Of a stretch of DNA of 64,000 nt, positions 12,166 to 23,885 are shown piece after piece. A program made the position numbers and the translations under genes. The stretch's first letter is position 1, and every line of letters begins with the position of its first letter. The stretch is from Budorcas taxicolor (taxonomy: Eukaryota > Chordata > Mammalia > Artiodactyla > Bovidae). Location of the stretch: NCBI RefSeq assembly GCF_023091745.1, contig NC_068935.1:20753775-20817774 (forward strand), read 5' to 3'. The notes under the pieces are model-generated. The model ran no database searches. It saw only the letters and a list, made by a program, of their open reading frames with translations, and had not been told where the DNA came from.

Positions 12166-13290
12166 TGTCATTTGACCAGGGGTGGGGGCTGACTCTGCCT
12201 GTATACTTTTCATGGAGTGAACATTGCAGCAGCCAACCCGCTCCCAGCAGCCTCCAGAATGGGGCTTGGAACTTTAGAACCTTCGCTCTCTACACTAGGT
12301 CCTACTGTGCATACTCCTCTCATAGAAACAATAGCTAAATCTTCATGTGATGTTTAAACCTTTAAGAGGTTACTTGGTTATAAATATTTATCATTTCCTC
12401 CAGGCTAATATAATAATGATTATTAATCCTAGCTGAATAAGAATCCATTGTTACCAGGGTGAGGGGAATTTTTTTTTCCCTCTGTATAATTCATATGCAA
12501 ATATTTTGAAAAGCAGTTTGAAATGCAAGCTGCCACCTGTCAGTTTGCTTTTTGCAATGGAGAGGAAGTCACCATTGTACCCTGAATTCTGAGAAGAGCA
12601 AGCATTTGCCTGACTCCATGCATCTTGTTTGCAGGCTGAAAGGTTCCTATAGTAGGTGTTACTTTAGGTAGGAGATTCACTCCCAAAGCTATTGCTTGGT
12701 GTTTATCATCATTTCAGAGGACATTTCTCTTCCTTTGAGGGCATTGATCTTAACTCCTCTTAGGGTGCAGACATAGAGATAGAAACATAAAGGAGGAATG
12801 AGAAAAGGTGAGGCGGCAAGTACTGGGGTGAGGCATTGCTCTAAGGTCACCATATTCCTTGCCCTGCCTCTCAGATAGGAATGCATCCAGCATTGGTTCT
12901 AATTCCCTTGAAACTGTCTAGGTGTATTTCACATTGTAATCAGTAAATTAACCTTGATTTCTAAGTTCTGTGGTTCTGGTGACTATGGTCATTCACATGT
13001 ACAGGCTTTAGGTGCAGGGGCACACATGCTGTCTAAGAAAACAGTTTTCCTACCCGGATGAATGTACCCTTGGGGATACATGAAGACTTCCTAGGGGACA
13101 CACAGACACAATTTTAAGACAATCGGCTGCCAGATTCTCAATTTTCATAAGTGCTTTTTCCTAAAATAGATGTATAGTTGGAGAGTCACACTAGTTCTCC
13201 TTTTGTACCTCTTCTTTCAAAGTTAATATTCTGCTCTGTGTAAGAAAGGCATACCCCTTACTCATCTGAATTATTATGATCTGTTCCATC
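12166..13290. other. No gene or recognised repeat; possible conserved noncoding stretch
   Basis: I recognise no repeat in this 1.1 kb, one of the longer repeat-free stretches in the window. Bases 12485-12660 contain a POU octamer (ATGCAAAT, 12495-12502) and an E-box (CACCTG) and are less AT-biased than neighbours. Conservation cannot be judged from one sequence. Confidence 0.4.
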
Positions 13291-13432
13291 CTCTGACTAT
13301 TGTGGGGAGGGTGGTGGGAGGGGGGTTCAGGGTTGGGAACTCAGGTACACCTGTGGTGGATTCATGTCAATGTATGGCAAAACCAATACAGTATTGTAAA
13401 GTAAAAAAATAAAATTTAAATTAAAAAAAGAA
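13291..13432 (+). repeat. Ruminant L1 3' end (short)
   Basis: Terminal part of the young L1 3' UTR: the G-rich run gtgggaggggggttcagg, then gtatggcaaaaccaatacag and an A-rich tail. It matches the copies at 30540-30660 and 53418-53580. No TSD recognised. Confidence 0.85.
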
Positions 13433-13989
13433 AGAATGCAATATTTTGAATAGAGGGTCTTGTGAGAGTAAACATAGAACTTTGGTAAGAAATGCCTTTT
13501 ATAAGTTCGCATATACTATTAACCAAAACCTATCTTCTGCTTGCTGTTAATTTCCACAAAGTACATTAAAGTCTTAAAAGCATAACATCTACCTATATAT
13601 AGAAGTAGGACAAAATGTTCCCCAAATGTACAGTCTAGTATGTAATGACTTGAACTTTAGAATATCAGGTTCATTTCATTAGGGTTAATTTCTCCCTCTC
13701 TAGAATAGGTATGTTCTATTTCTGTCAAATTGCTTTTAATCATGAAATGAATTATTGACCTATTTATGTACAATAATTCTCAAATATCTGTCTCTCTATT
13801 CATCTGTCATACCATTTAAAGGTACTTTAAAACCATCTGAAATTGAAATTTAACATTAAATATTTAGATCCTAATTCACAGCCGATGGGGAAAAATATAT
13901 GCACGCTTTCAAATTTTGAGTTGTTCATTCTCCAATTTTGTCTAATTTCATAGACAATGTGCTTCTAAGTGAAAGTTATATATACAACT
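13433..13989. other. No gene or recognised repeat
   Basis: AT-rich sequence without a feature I can support. Confidence 0.4.
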
Positions 13990-14485
13990 AATGTTTTTAT
14001 CTTTATAAATGAGTTGCTTCTGTTAATTCATAAATATATACAGAGAAGTATGCAACCAATAAATGTACATCTTTATAAATTATCACAAAGTCAATAGACC
14101 CATGTAACCAGTCAAAAACTGAAAACATTTTCAGCTCTACAAAAAGCCCCTTGAGCTTTCCAATCACTATCTCATTCTTCCTCCCTGTAGGTAACCACAC
14201 TCCTGAATTATAAAAGCATAGATTTATCTGTTTTTTTTTAAAAAAAACTTTTTATTTAAGTTAAATCATACAGCATGTATTCTAGTGTGCCTTGTTTCTT
14301 TTATTCAACATTATATTTGAGGCATTCATCTATGTTTTTTTGTGTGGCAGTATCCATTTATTTCCATAGCTATATAATATTCTATTAAATTAATATAACA
14401 AAATATATTCATCTTTTCTACTATTGATGGACATTCAACATTTCTGCTGTTTCCAGTTTGGGGCTATTAAAAGAAATGCTACTAC

Positions 14486-15630
14486 TCTTGTGAGAGTTGT
14501 GAGTTAAGTTTAATTTGGGGCAATATGAGGACTGCATCCTGGGAGACAGTACCTCAGATAGCTCTGAAAAATTTCTCCAAAGATGTAGGGGGAAAGGACA
14601 GTATAAATGTGATTTTGGTAAAGGGGATGTACATGCAATCAAACACATATTTTTGATAGAAAGTTTCTACTGGTCTCATTAAGTTTCTGCTAGTCATGGG
14701 GTGGGGGGAACCAGTCACTATGGAAGATTTTAATGCTTTTCTAGATATGAGAAATACAGGAATTGGGCCCATAAAATCAGCTTCTGAGAATATATGACTA
14801 TCTGAAGACCTGTCTTGCCAGTTTTCCTGGAGCACAGAGTGCCTCATTTCTGCTGCTCTCCACCCTGAACTCCTGCAGGGGTGCAGCAGCATATGACTTA
14901 ATCCTTGCAGAGGTAGATGGCAAGCACCCACAGCAAGTGCCAACTTGTGGCTGACAAGAGTAAGAGGATTTTCTACCCACCCCTCATCCAGAAACAGATA
15001 GGGATTTCTTCTGCTTTGGGCCCAGAATCAATGGATTTTTGCTTGCACTTTATGGGAGAAAGGGTTACTTGCTCTTCTATCAACAGCTTGACCTTTACTT
15101 TGTAGGAAAGAAGGATGCTGGGAAGTAACTGGACATCTTACTTAACTGTAAAGCAGCAGCTAGCTACAAACTGCATCACCAAGGGGTGAAAGTGGGGGAA
15201 TTCTCTCAGTCCTCTGCCGTACCTCCAATGTTCTTCCAAATACCTGGAGATTTCCACATATGTGAACTTGTGAATCAGTGTGAGCTTTTCTTGTGTCAAG
15301 AACTTCTTGTTATTCCAAACTGATTGTCATCTATACTTGCCTATAAGGATTTCATAAAATTCCAGCTGATTACATCTTACCATTTTGCTTGGTGGCCATT
15401 TTGTTTCTCTTATGTTCTGCCAAAAAGTGGAAAAGTTCTGTTTCATCTCTCTTTAGAGACACTTGTCACTTTGGTGTGTTTATTTGGTTGCTTTGATACC
15501 TCAACTCTATGACAGGCTCAAAAAAAGTTATTTGGTAAATCATCCATCTTCCCTGAACTGAGAGTGGGAGCAGTTTCCTCTTGTGGCTTTCTATATCCTA
15601 AGCATGAGTGGAACTCTCAAATATCATTAC
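14486..15630. repeat. LTR-like insertion (probable solo ERV LTR)
   Basis: About 1.1 kb inserted in L1, starting with tgtgagagttgtgagttaag and resembling ruminant ERV1-type LTRs I remember, but I cannot name the family. Boundaries are inferred from where L1 homology stops and resumes. The host reads tgctact before and attact after. No internal retroviral genes are present, consistent with a solo LTR. Confidence 0.5.
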
Positions 15631-16103
15631 TATGGACATTCTTGTACATAACACTGGTATACTCATGTATACCTTTCTGCTGGGTACATACCTAGATGTA
15701 GAATTCTTGAGTCATGCATGCATGTGTTCAACTTTAGTACATACTGTCAGTCTTCCAAAGTGTTTTTTTATCAATTTAGAATCCTAGCAGTGTGTAAGAG
15801 TTCTAGCCAACACTTGGTAACACCATTTGTTGTTATTTGGGCCATTCCTATAGGGATATAAAGGTAATTCATTGTGGTTTAATTTTAATTTCTCTATTGA
15901 GTACATTTTCATTTGCATAATTTTATTTCTTTTGCCCTTTGTGGGAATTCTTTCTGTATCATAGAAATGAGCTCTTAAAAGTCATATGTGTTTCAGACAA
16001 TGTTTCTCACTTTGTGGCCTGCTTCTTTGGTCTCTTAATGATGCCTTTTTAAAAAGCAAATTGACTGAGATGTAATTTATATACAATAAGTATAATACAA
16101 TAC

Positions 16104-17037
16104 TGTCCTGTCCTGGGCTCACTCTTATGCTGCATTCCACAATTGGTCTAACTGCTGGGTCTGTGGAGTGCTCACCTCTTCATCAGTGGAAGACTTCCCA
16201 TGGTGGGCATCTCCACTTCAAGGAAAGGATTTTCTCCAAGCCTGCGAATACCTTTGACAACAACAATCATATGTGATGCCTCTTCTTAATCTGATGACAT
16301 CTAACAGTCCTAAGATGGACTGGTGCAACACTTTGTACCTTAACTGTGGACATAATGTGACTTAACTTTGCTGATTGTTCTGTTTTTGCTGTTTGCTCCC
16401 TGCATCTGTAACTGTGTGACTGGATTTGTTTCTAGCCACATGAAGGCTTTCAAGTTATAAATGTTTGCTCAAACTCCTGCCAATGTGGCAGCTTCCTTCA
16501 ATTACTAATTGGGGCCCCTGGATCAGAGACCCTCAGTATGAGAGTTAGGAAAATATGTTTCCTCACCAATTTAGGAACGATGCCCCTTTCCCTAGGCAAC
16601 ATAATTCTCCTAAAAGAAAAGGGAGAAATGAGATGGTAACATGTAGGAAGGCTCAGTTCAGTTCAGTTTAGTCGCTCAGTCGTGTCTGACTCTTTGTGAC
16701 CCCATGAGTCGCAGCACGCCAGGCCTCCCTGTCCATCACCAACTCCCAGAGTTCACTCAGACTCACGTCCATCGAGTCAGTGATGCCATCCAGCCATCTC
16801 ATCCTCTGTCGTCCCTTCTCCTCCTGTCCCCAATCCCTTCCAGCATGAGTCTTTTCCAATGAGTCAACTCTTCGCAGGAGGTGGCCAAAGTACTGGAGTT
16901 TCAGCTTTAGCATCATTCCTTCCAAAGAAATCCCAGGGCTGATAGGGGTCTCCAAATGGAGGAAATAGGCTGCAAGTGTCAGACATTTTTTATCTCTCTC
17001 TCAAGCAGCAAGAGGAAACAAACTGCGTGTCAGATTT
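16104..17037. repeat. LTR-like insertion bounded by a 6-bp duplication
   Basis: A second block interrupting the same L1. The sequence caatac occurs immediately before (16098-16103) and after the whole composite (17370-17375). A 6-bp duplication is usual for beta-retrovirus/ERVK-type insertions. It starts TGTCCTGTCC. The block itself carries a BovB fragment and is followed by a SINE dimer. Family unknown. Confidence 0.45.
16654..16948 (-). repeat. BovB 3' end (ART2A-like)
   Basis: About 295 bp of BovB 3' end with little decay, including the C-terminal ORF2 stretch (LKLQYFGHLLRRVDSLEKT, then MDREAWRAATHGVTKSQTRL) in an open frame at 16668-16955. A one-base change near the GRDWGQEEKG stretch shifts the frame relative to other copies. 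Low divergence suggests a young insertion. Confidence 0.93.
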
Positions 17038-17345
17038 TTGGCTTCCCTGATAGCTCAGTTGGTAAAGAATCCCCCTGCAATGCAGGAGACCCCCAGTTCA
17101 ATTCCTGGGTCAGCAATCCCCTGGAGAAGGGATAGGCTATCCACCCCAGTATTCTTAGACTTCCATTATGGCTTAGCTGGTAAAGAATCTGCCCACGATG
17201 CGGAAGACCTGGATTCAATACCTGGGTTAGGAAGATCCCCTGGAGAAGGGAAAGGCTACCCACTCCAGTATTCTGGCCTGGAGAATTCCATGGACTGTAG
17301 AGTCCATGGGGTTGCAAAGAGTCGGAAATGACAGAGCTACTTTAA
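17038..17345 (+). repeat. Tandem pair of tRNA-Glu-derived SINE heads (Bov-tA/CHR type)
   Basis: Two tRNA-like heads in the same orientation, 17040-17152 and 17153-17345. The first unit stops after ccccagtattcttag. The second continues through a complete body with gaattccatggactgtag. An (AAT)n tail at about 17352-17368 follows. Confidence 0.85.
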
Positions 17346-17735
17346 ATGTAAATAATAATAATAATAATGCAATACATACATACAATTAAATGTACCCATT
17401 TTAAATTTATCAATGAATTCTGACAAATGGATATGCCACCACAATCAAGGTAGAGAATATTTCTATCACTGAAAAAATTATCTTCTCCCTCTTCCCAATC
17501 TATTCTCATCCCCACCAGTGATTCCTGTCAATCATTTGTCTACTTAGATTAATCTTTTCTAGAATTTCTCATAAAAAAATTTAGTATATTTTCTTTTTTT
17601 CTCAATGTAATTTTTTTGAGATTCACCAGTGTTGTTTTTTCAGTAGTTTATTCCTTTTTATTGCTAAAATGTTTAATGTTCACTTTTGATGGGTATATTA
17701 TGATATTCTCTTTATATAAATTAAGCCAATTTATC

Positions 17736-17871
17736 TGGAGAAGGAAATGGCAACCCACTCCAGTATTCTTGCCTGGAGAATCCCAGAGACAGAGGAGCCT
17801 AGGGGGCTGCTGTCTATGGGGTTGCACAGAGTTGGACACGATTGAAGAGACTTAGCAGCAGCAGCAGCAGC
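17736..17871 (+). repeat. Bov-A2-type monomer SINE with TSD
   Basis: Single unit ending in cttagcagcagcagcagc. TSD aagccaatttatc at 17723-17735 and aagccactttatc at 17872-17884 (12/13), in old L1. Confidence 0.95.
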
Positions 17872-18779
17872 AAGCCACTTTATCAATCATTTCTTTTATT
17901 GTTGATATTTTTGAGCCCATTTTGTCTAAGAAATGTTTGCCTACCCTAAGTTCATGAGGATGTTTTTCTATGTTATCTTCTAGAAGCTTTGCTATTTTAC
18001 CTTAACACATTTAGATAAAAATTTACCTGGAATAATTTTTGTGTCTATATTGAGACAGGGTCATTTTTCATATTCAGTGTAGATACCTAAATTACCTAAT
18101 ACCATTCTTTGAAAAAACTGTGTTTTTATTCAATGCCACCTTGGTTATTAATCAGTTGTCCATACATACACTCTGAGTTTGTTTGCATGCACTCTATTCT
18201 GTTCTGTTGATCCACCCTGTCTGTCTTTATGTCAATACCATACTGCCTTGATTTGAATAGCTGAAAAAATCAGGTTAAGTCATCCAACTTTTTTCCTCTT
18301 CAAAATTTCCTTGCATGTTCTTGATCCCTTTGTACCTCTATATACATGTTAGAATTACCTTGTCATTTATTTTTCTACAAAAATATCTGTTGCAGTTTTC
18401 ATTGATTTATAGACTGATGTCATAATTAGCATTTTCACAGTATGAGTCTCCCAATCCATGAACATGGAATGTCCCTGTTTATTTAAATCATTTACATTCT
18501 ATCTCCAAAGTTTTCTAACATTTTCTGTGTAGACATCTTGCATATCTTCTGCTAGATTTACTCCTAGCCAAAGCAGAAACTGTGGTGTTCTATCCATATT
18601 TCCTCCTTCAATACTAAGGAACTCATTTCCCTAGCTGCTGGGAATCTTGAGGGCTGAGAGGACTATTGGCTGAGTCTTTTTCCAGGAATTACTCTCAGCT
18701 GAAGAGAGGTACCTAATTGTCTCACCCCTCTCCCAATGACTGGTTGATACAGGAGAGTAGTTATAAGAATTTGTTCCCT

Positions 18780-18850
18780 TTCTGAAAGAGTACAGTGTTA
18801 AATAAAATATTAAACACCCAGTTAAATTTGAATTTCAGATGAACAAGAAT
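18780..18850 (+). repeat. Fragment of palindromic ancient repeat
   Basis: The stretch cacccagttaaatttgaatt with ttcagatgaac matches one arm of the palindromic element seen more fully at 38600-38780. The rest of 18591-18865 has nothing I recognise. Confidence 0.5.
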
Positions 18851-18865
18851 TCTTATATCAATGTT

Positions 18866-19068
18866 TAAGTGAAGTCGTTCAGTCGTATCCGACTCTTAGC
18901 GACCCCATGGACTGCAGCCTACCAGCCTCCTCCATCCATGGGATTTTCCAGGCAGGAGTATTGGAGTGGGGCGCCATTGCCTTCTTCAGGGGATCTTCCC
19001 GACCCAGGGATCGAACCCGGGTCTCCCACATTGTAGACAGACACTTAACCGTCTGAGCCACCAAGGAA
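18866..19068 (-). repeat. Bov-tA SINE
   Basis: Near complete Bov-tA in reverse orientation ending with gagccaccaaggaaatgt. Its tRNA-like head keeps the B-box-like gatcgaacccgggtctc unchanged. Confidence 0.94.
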
Positions 19069-19213
19069 ATGTACTTACAAAAAATTACCCCATCTTCATC
19101 CAAAATTCAAATTTAACTGAGCAGAGTAATTTTTGTTTTGTTTTAGTTTTTAACTAAATCTGTCAATGCTACACAAGTGTGGACAACAATTAAGTGCCAT
19201 CCCAGCTTCAGAG

Positions 19214-19488
19214 CGGAGAAGGCAATGGCAACCCACTCCAGTACTCTTGCCTGGAAAATCGCATGGATGGAGGAGCCTGGTGGGCTGCAGCCCATGGTGT
19301 CGCTAAGAGTCGGGCATGACTGAACGACTTCACTTTCACTTTTAACTTTCATGCATTGAAGAAGGAAATGGCAACCCACTCCAGTGTTCTTGCCTGGAGA
19401 ATCCCAGGGACGGGGTAGCCTGGTGGGCTGCCATCTCTGGGGTCGCACAGAGTCGGACATGACTGAAGCGACTTAGCAGCGGTAGCAG
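19214..19488 (+). repeat. Bov-A2 SINE (two-unit) with TSD
   Basis: Complete two-unit Bov-A2. TSD cagcttcagag at 19203-19213 and 19489-19499. Confidence 0.95.
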
Positions 19489-19518
19489 CAGCTTCAGAGA
19501 GTCCCTTGAGTTTAGAGG

Positions 19519-19715
19519 AGGCTAATAAAGAATCCGCCTTCAATGCAGGAGACCTGGGTTTGATCCCTGGGGTCAGGAAGATCCCCTGGAGGAGGGCATG
19601 ACAACCCATTCCAGTATTCTTGCCTGGAGAATCCCCATGGACAGAGGAGTCTGACTGGTTGCAGTCCATGGGGTTGCAAAGAGTTGGACATGACTGAGTG
19701 ACTAAGCACACACAC
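19519..19715 (+). repeat. Bov-tA SINE, head partly lost
   Basis: Bov-tA whose first bases are not recognisable; homology starts at aataaagaatccgcc. It ends in gactaagcacacacacac. It lies just downstream of the Bov-A2 duplication. Confidence 0.9.
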
Positions 19716-19888
19716 ACTGTTGCTATTGCATTGCACTTCAACTCCTTTCTTTGCACAATTCTACTTTTTAGACTCTTCCATAAGTGCTGACCCTGAGGGT
19801 ACTTCACAGTAATTTTATAAGAATACAAATATTTGTTTCAGAGGCTGTTACCTAAGCCAGTTAGTATTAAGAGTGGTCTTCCACCGGG

Positions 19889-20112
19889 CTTCCCCAGTAG
19901 GGAAAGAATCAGTGGTAAAGAATCTGCCTGCAGTTCAGGAGATGCAGGAGTCCCGGGTTCATCCCTGGTCAGGGAGATCCCATGAAGGAGGGCATGGCAA
20001 TCCATTCCAGTATTCTTGCCAGGAAAATCCCATAGATAGAGGAGCCTGGTAGGCTATGGTCCATGGAGTCACAAGGAGTCAGACACAACTAAAGTGACTG
20101 AGCACACACAGC
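19889..20112 (+). repeat. Bov-tA SINE
   Basis: Full-length Bov-tA with a small internal duplication near the head (gggaaagaatcagtggtaaa), ending gactgagcacacacag. Confidence 0.92.
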
Positions 20113-20273
20113 ACATGAGTGGTCAGAAGATGCAGATTAAAACTGGAATTTGGGACCTGAGTCACTGACTGGGATTCTGACAGTTAGGATTTCATCACTA
20201 GTAGTAAGATGGAATGCCTGGCATGCTCTAGTAGTGTAACTGTTAAAACTTTCACTTGTGGTGAACAGGATAG

Positions 20274-20470
20274 AAGTGAAGTGAAAGTTGCTCAGTTGTG
20301 TCCAATTCTTTGTGACCCCATGCACTATAAAGTCCATGGAATTCTCCAGGCCAGAATACTGGAGTGGGTAGCCTTTCCCTTCTCCAGGGGATCTTCCCAA
20401 CCCAGAGATCGAACCCAGGTCTCCTGCACTGTGGGCAGTTCTTTACCAGCTGAGCCACAAGGGAAGCACA
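20274..20470 (-). repeat. tRNA-Glu-type SINE with TSD
   Basis: Reverse-oriented element with the variant body containing ctataaagtccatggaattc. This is the Bov-tA/CHR-like subtype also seen at 17153 and 45861. A perfect 10-bp TSD aacaggatag lies at 20264-20273 and 20471-20480. Confidence 0.94.
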
Positions 20471-21157
20471 AACAGGATAGGATACTAGTTAAGAGAATAT
20501 ATTGATCACTGACTGGTGTAAAATCAAGATTTTGAGAGTTTTTAGAGAAGCACCATTTGTAAAGAAAATGGAATCAGTTGGCTGTTCAGTACCATGAGTG
20601 CATTGGAGAAAAGCTATGAATAGCTAAGTGTGATTAATCACTGACTGAAAAACAAAATGTAAAGTCAAAATGTCTATTTGGCAGTATATAAAAACATCGT
20701 CTCCTGCAAAGGAGAGAAAATATTGAAGGTCAGATTCATAACTCAACTATAGGGATAGCAGTGCTCCAGAGAAGGTTGGTTTCCCAGCCACAGAAAGTCC
20801 AGAATGTCATCTATGTCAGATTTGGAGACCTTATTGTGCAGGAATCATGGGAGTTGCAGTGAGGCACCAGAGTCAGATAACTAAAAATCCTTGCAACCCC
20901 AGTTTCCCTTGAACCCTCTAGGCCTGAGAAAGTGATCTACTCCTCCCTGTTAAAGACTAGCATTCCTCCTTTCCTTGAAGATGATGCAGAGGACTCTGCC
21001 TTACAAAGCAACATGTGATTCCTTCACAGTTTCCTCCTATCTTCCCTACTGGCCATAAAACCACAAAATAGGTCTAAGTCCAAACGTAAACTGAACTTCT
21101 AAGGAAGAAAAGGGACTATACCCCCAAACACCTCGAGGACCAGGCAAACAGGAGCCA

Positions 21158-21920
21158 CCTTTATGGCAGAAAGCTAAGAGGAACTGAAGAGTCTCTTGAT
21201 GAAAGTGAAAGAGGAGAGTGAAAAAGCTGGCTTAAAACTCAACATTCAAAAACTAAGGTCATGGCATCTTGTCCCATTACTTCATGGCAAATAGATGGGG
21301 AAACAGTGGGAACAGTGACAGACTTTATTTTCTTGGGCTCCTAAATCACTGCAGATGGTGACTGCAGCCATGAAATTAAAAGATGCTTGCTCCTTGGAAA
21401 AATAGCTATGGCCAATCTAGACAGCATATTAAAAAGCAGAGACATTACTTCGCTTAAAAAGGTGCATATAGGCAAAGCTATGGTTTTTCCAGTAGTCATG
21501 TGTGGATGTGAAAGTTGGACCATAAAGAAAGCTGAGTGCTGAAGAATTGATGCTTTCAAACTGTGGTGTTGGAGAAGACTATTGAGATTCCCTTGGACAG
21601 CAAAGAGACTAAGCCAATCAATCTTAAAGGAAATCAGTCCTGAATATTCACTGGAAGGACTGATACTGAAGCTGAAGCTCTAATACTTTGGTCACCTGAT
21701 GTGAAGAATTGACTCATTGGAAAAGACCTTAATGCTGGGAAAGATTGAAGGCAGGAGGAGAAGGGGATGAAAGAGGATGAAATGATTGGATGGCATCACT
21801 AACTCTATGGACATGAGTTTGAGCAAGCTTCAGGAACAGGTGATGGACAGGGAAACCTGGTGTACTGCAGTCCATGGGGTTGCAAAGAGTCGGGCATGAC
21901 TGAGTAACTGAACTGAATTG
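21158..21920 (+). repeat. BovB LINE, 5'-truncated, perfect TSD
   Basis: 763 bp of BovB 3' end in sense orientation. A perfect 12-bp TSD aaacaggagcca lies at 21146-21157 and 21921-21932. It covers ORF2 from just after the reverse-transcriptase active site to the 3' end, but the frame is broken by stops (for example the codon after the GCTGAGTGC stretch at about 21531-21542). Confidence 0.96.
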
Positions 21921-22566
21921 AAACAGGAGCCAAGAGAGTACATTTGGGACTGAGTCACGAAGGTGTTGGATCAACGTGGAGGGGCAAGGGAAATATAAGA
22001 TTGGATAAAAGAGAATATATTGGTATGGGAGCATTCTCCGTTAATCCAGAATTTACTCCCCTGGAAAAGACCTTGGGAAGCCATGCTAGGAAGCTGCGAG
22101 AATGGCTCTTAGAAACTTAGAGCAATTGATGGCTCGCATTAAGTGAAGTAGATAGGCCAGAAATGCCATAGAAGTCAGTAAACACAGATCACAAGGCTCA
22201 AAAAGGTGTATTTTAGAGTGGGTATACCATATTAGGCTAGAAAACTCATCAGTTGATTATGTTTTTGTGAGAGAACCCAGTGGTACTCAGTTCACCAAAG
22301 CATTAATGAATGTGGTAGTGAGAAGTGGGGATCAGAATTGTTGAGATACTTAGGAGGGGCTGTCTTATTTGGATTGAGATGATGGAAGTACTGTTACAAA
22401 AGCAGGCTCACTGATAGCCGTAAGGGAAAAAATAATCCTGAAATAATGGAGGCTAGCTGGTGGTGCTTTACCATTACAAACAAACAATAGGTAGTAAAAT
22501 GTAGCATCCTTAGAGACAAGTTAAATGGGTAATTGGAAAAAAAAGGTATTACCCAATCTGTATTAT

Positions 22567-22782
22567 GGGTCAGTAAACTATAACCCATGGATTAGCAGCC
22601 TATTTTATAAATAAAACTTTATTGGAATACAACCATGCCCATTTATTTTCATATTGTCTGTGGTTGCTTTCACACTACAATGGCAGAATGGCAGAACTGG
22701 GTAGTTGTGACAGACCAAATGACCTACATGTCTAAAATGTTTGCTCTCCAGTCTTTTAAACTAAAAATTTGCTAACCTCAGA
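22567..22782. repeat. Ancient hAT-type DNA transposon relic
   Basis: A mammal-wide non-autonomous element recognised by aaactttattggaatacaac and its ends: ggtcagtaaact at the start and, reverse-complemented, ggttagcaaatt at the end (9/12). The exact family name is uncertain. Confidence 0.6.
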
Positions 22783-22959
22783 CTCATATAATGAATGGAA
22801 ATCAAAGATAGATAATCAAGAGACTGAATGGTGTCACACAAATAAAAAGTCACATTCCTTTGCTCAGTTTCAGGACTGGACATGAATCAGGCCCCAAATA
22901 CTTACAGCACAATGGAAAATATATACAGTATTGATTTCCTCGGTCTTTTTCTACAACAT

Positions 22960-23174
22960 TGATTCTCAACTAGGAGTGAGTTTTTTTCCTCCCAGAGTAT
23001 ATTTGACAATGACTGGAGACATTTTTTATTTTCATGATTGTGGGAATACTACTGTCATCTAGTGAGTAGTGGCCAAGAATACTGCTATACATCTTACGAT
23101 CCATAGGATAGGCCCCTATACCAAAGAATCATCCAGCCACAAGTCTCAGTCATGCTAAGGTTAAGAAATGCTGT
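22960..23174 (+). repeat. MER20-type hAT relic, uninterrupted
   Basis: About 215 bp, close to the family length, with the same landmarks as the split copy at 8172-8979 (actggagacattttttattt, actgtcatctagtgagtag). It begins ttgattctcaac and ends ggttaagaaatgctg. Confidence 0.7.
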
Positions 23175-23563
23175 CCTAAAGATATCTAAAGCCATTTACT
23201 CAGATAACTGTACACTAGGAAAAGGAAAATACCCAAATATTTCAACCATTGGCTCTGAGTCAATATACTCAAGAACTGGAATCATCATCATTAAACACCC
23301 CCTCTTTGAATGGAGAAGTATGAAAACTAGGTCATAAATGGAGTCCTAACCCAGGATCAATTTACAAAAGATTCAGAGTCCAAGCCAGTAGTTATTCCCC
23401 AAGTCCTCAATGTCTAATTGGAATGTAGATATTGGTAATTGTTAGGACACTGCTCTAGTTATTTGGCCTATAGGATAAGAGCTATCATAATAGGGGAGGG
23501 CCCAGTGGAAGAAGCCTCTCAAACTCCTCTCCACCAAACCCAAGGCCAAGATAGTAAAGTGAA

Positions 23564-23580
23564 AAAAAAAAAAAAAAAAA
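23564..23580 (+). repeat. Poly(A) run
   Basis: Uninterrupted A tract next to caaaacag. No retroposed gene body was recognised upstream of it. Confidence 0.7.
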
Positions 23581-23662
23581 CAAAACAGTCGAATGAAATA
23601 AATGGGACCAATTAGTACCATCCTTAAAGATCCTAGTGGTGGTGGTACCCTTCATATCTCCA

Positions 23663-23885
23663 TTTATTTTTTTTATTTTTTTAAAATTTTTACTTTATTT
23701 TACTTTACAATACTGTATTGGTTTTGCCATGCATTGACATGAATCCGCCATGGGTGTACCTGAGTTCCCAGTCCTGAACCCCCCTCCCACCTCCCACCCC
23801 ATATCATCTCTCTGGATCTATTTTACTTTATATTACTTTACAATACTGTATTGGTTTTGCCATACATCAACATTAATTCACCAGC
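23663..23885 (-). repeat. Two ruminant L1 3' ends in tandem
   Basis: One L1 3' terminus (23663-23817: poly-T side, then tactttacaatactgtattg, then the C-rich run) is followed by a second, shorter terminus (about 23822-23885) that repeats tactttacaatactgtattg and ttttgccatacatcaaca. Both are in reverse orientation. Confidence 0.85.

Larger units (their letters stand above)
13990..18590 (-). repeat. Ancient L1 (L1M-type) 3' region, split by several insertions
   Basis: Old L1 sequence in reverse orientation in pieces 13990-14485, 15631-16103, 17370-17735 and 17885-18590. The pieces run collinearly: ...ccagtttggggctatta is continued by ctatggacattcttgtac after the first insert, and the order is kept across the later ones. 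The protein region is destroyed. Confidence 0.75.

Noticed and set aside
18866..19068. tRNA gene suggested by B-box-like gatcgaacccgggtctc
   Set aside because: This is the tRNA-Glu-derived head of a Bov-tA SINE; there is no complete cloverleaf.
19349..19828. Open frame of 159 codons, minus strand
   Set aside because: Read-through of adjacent Bov-A2 and Bov-tA SINEs.
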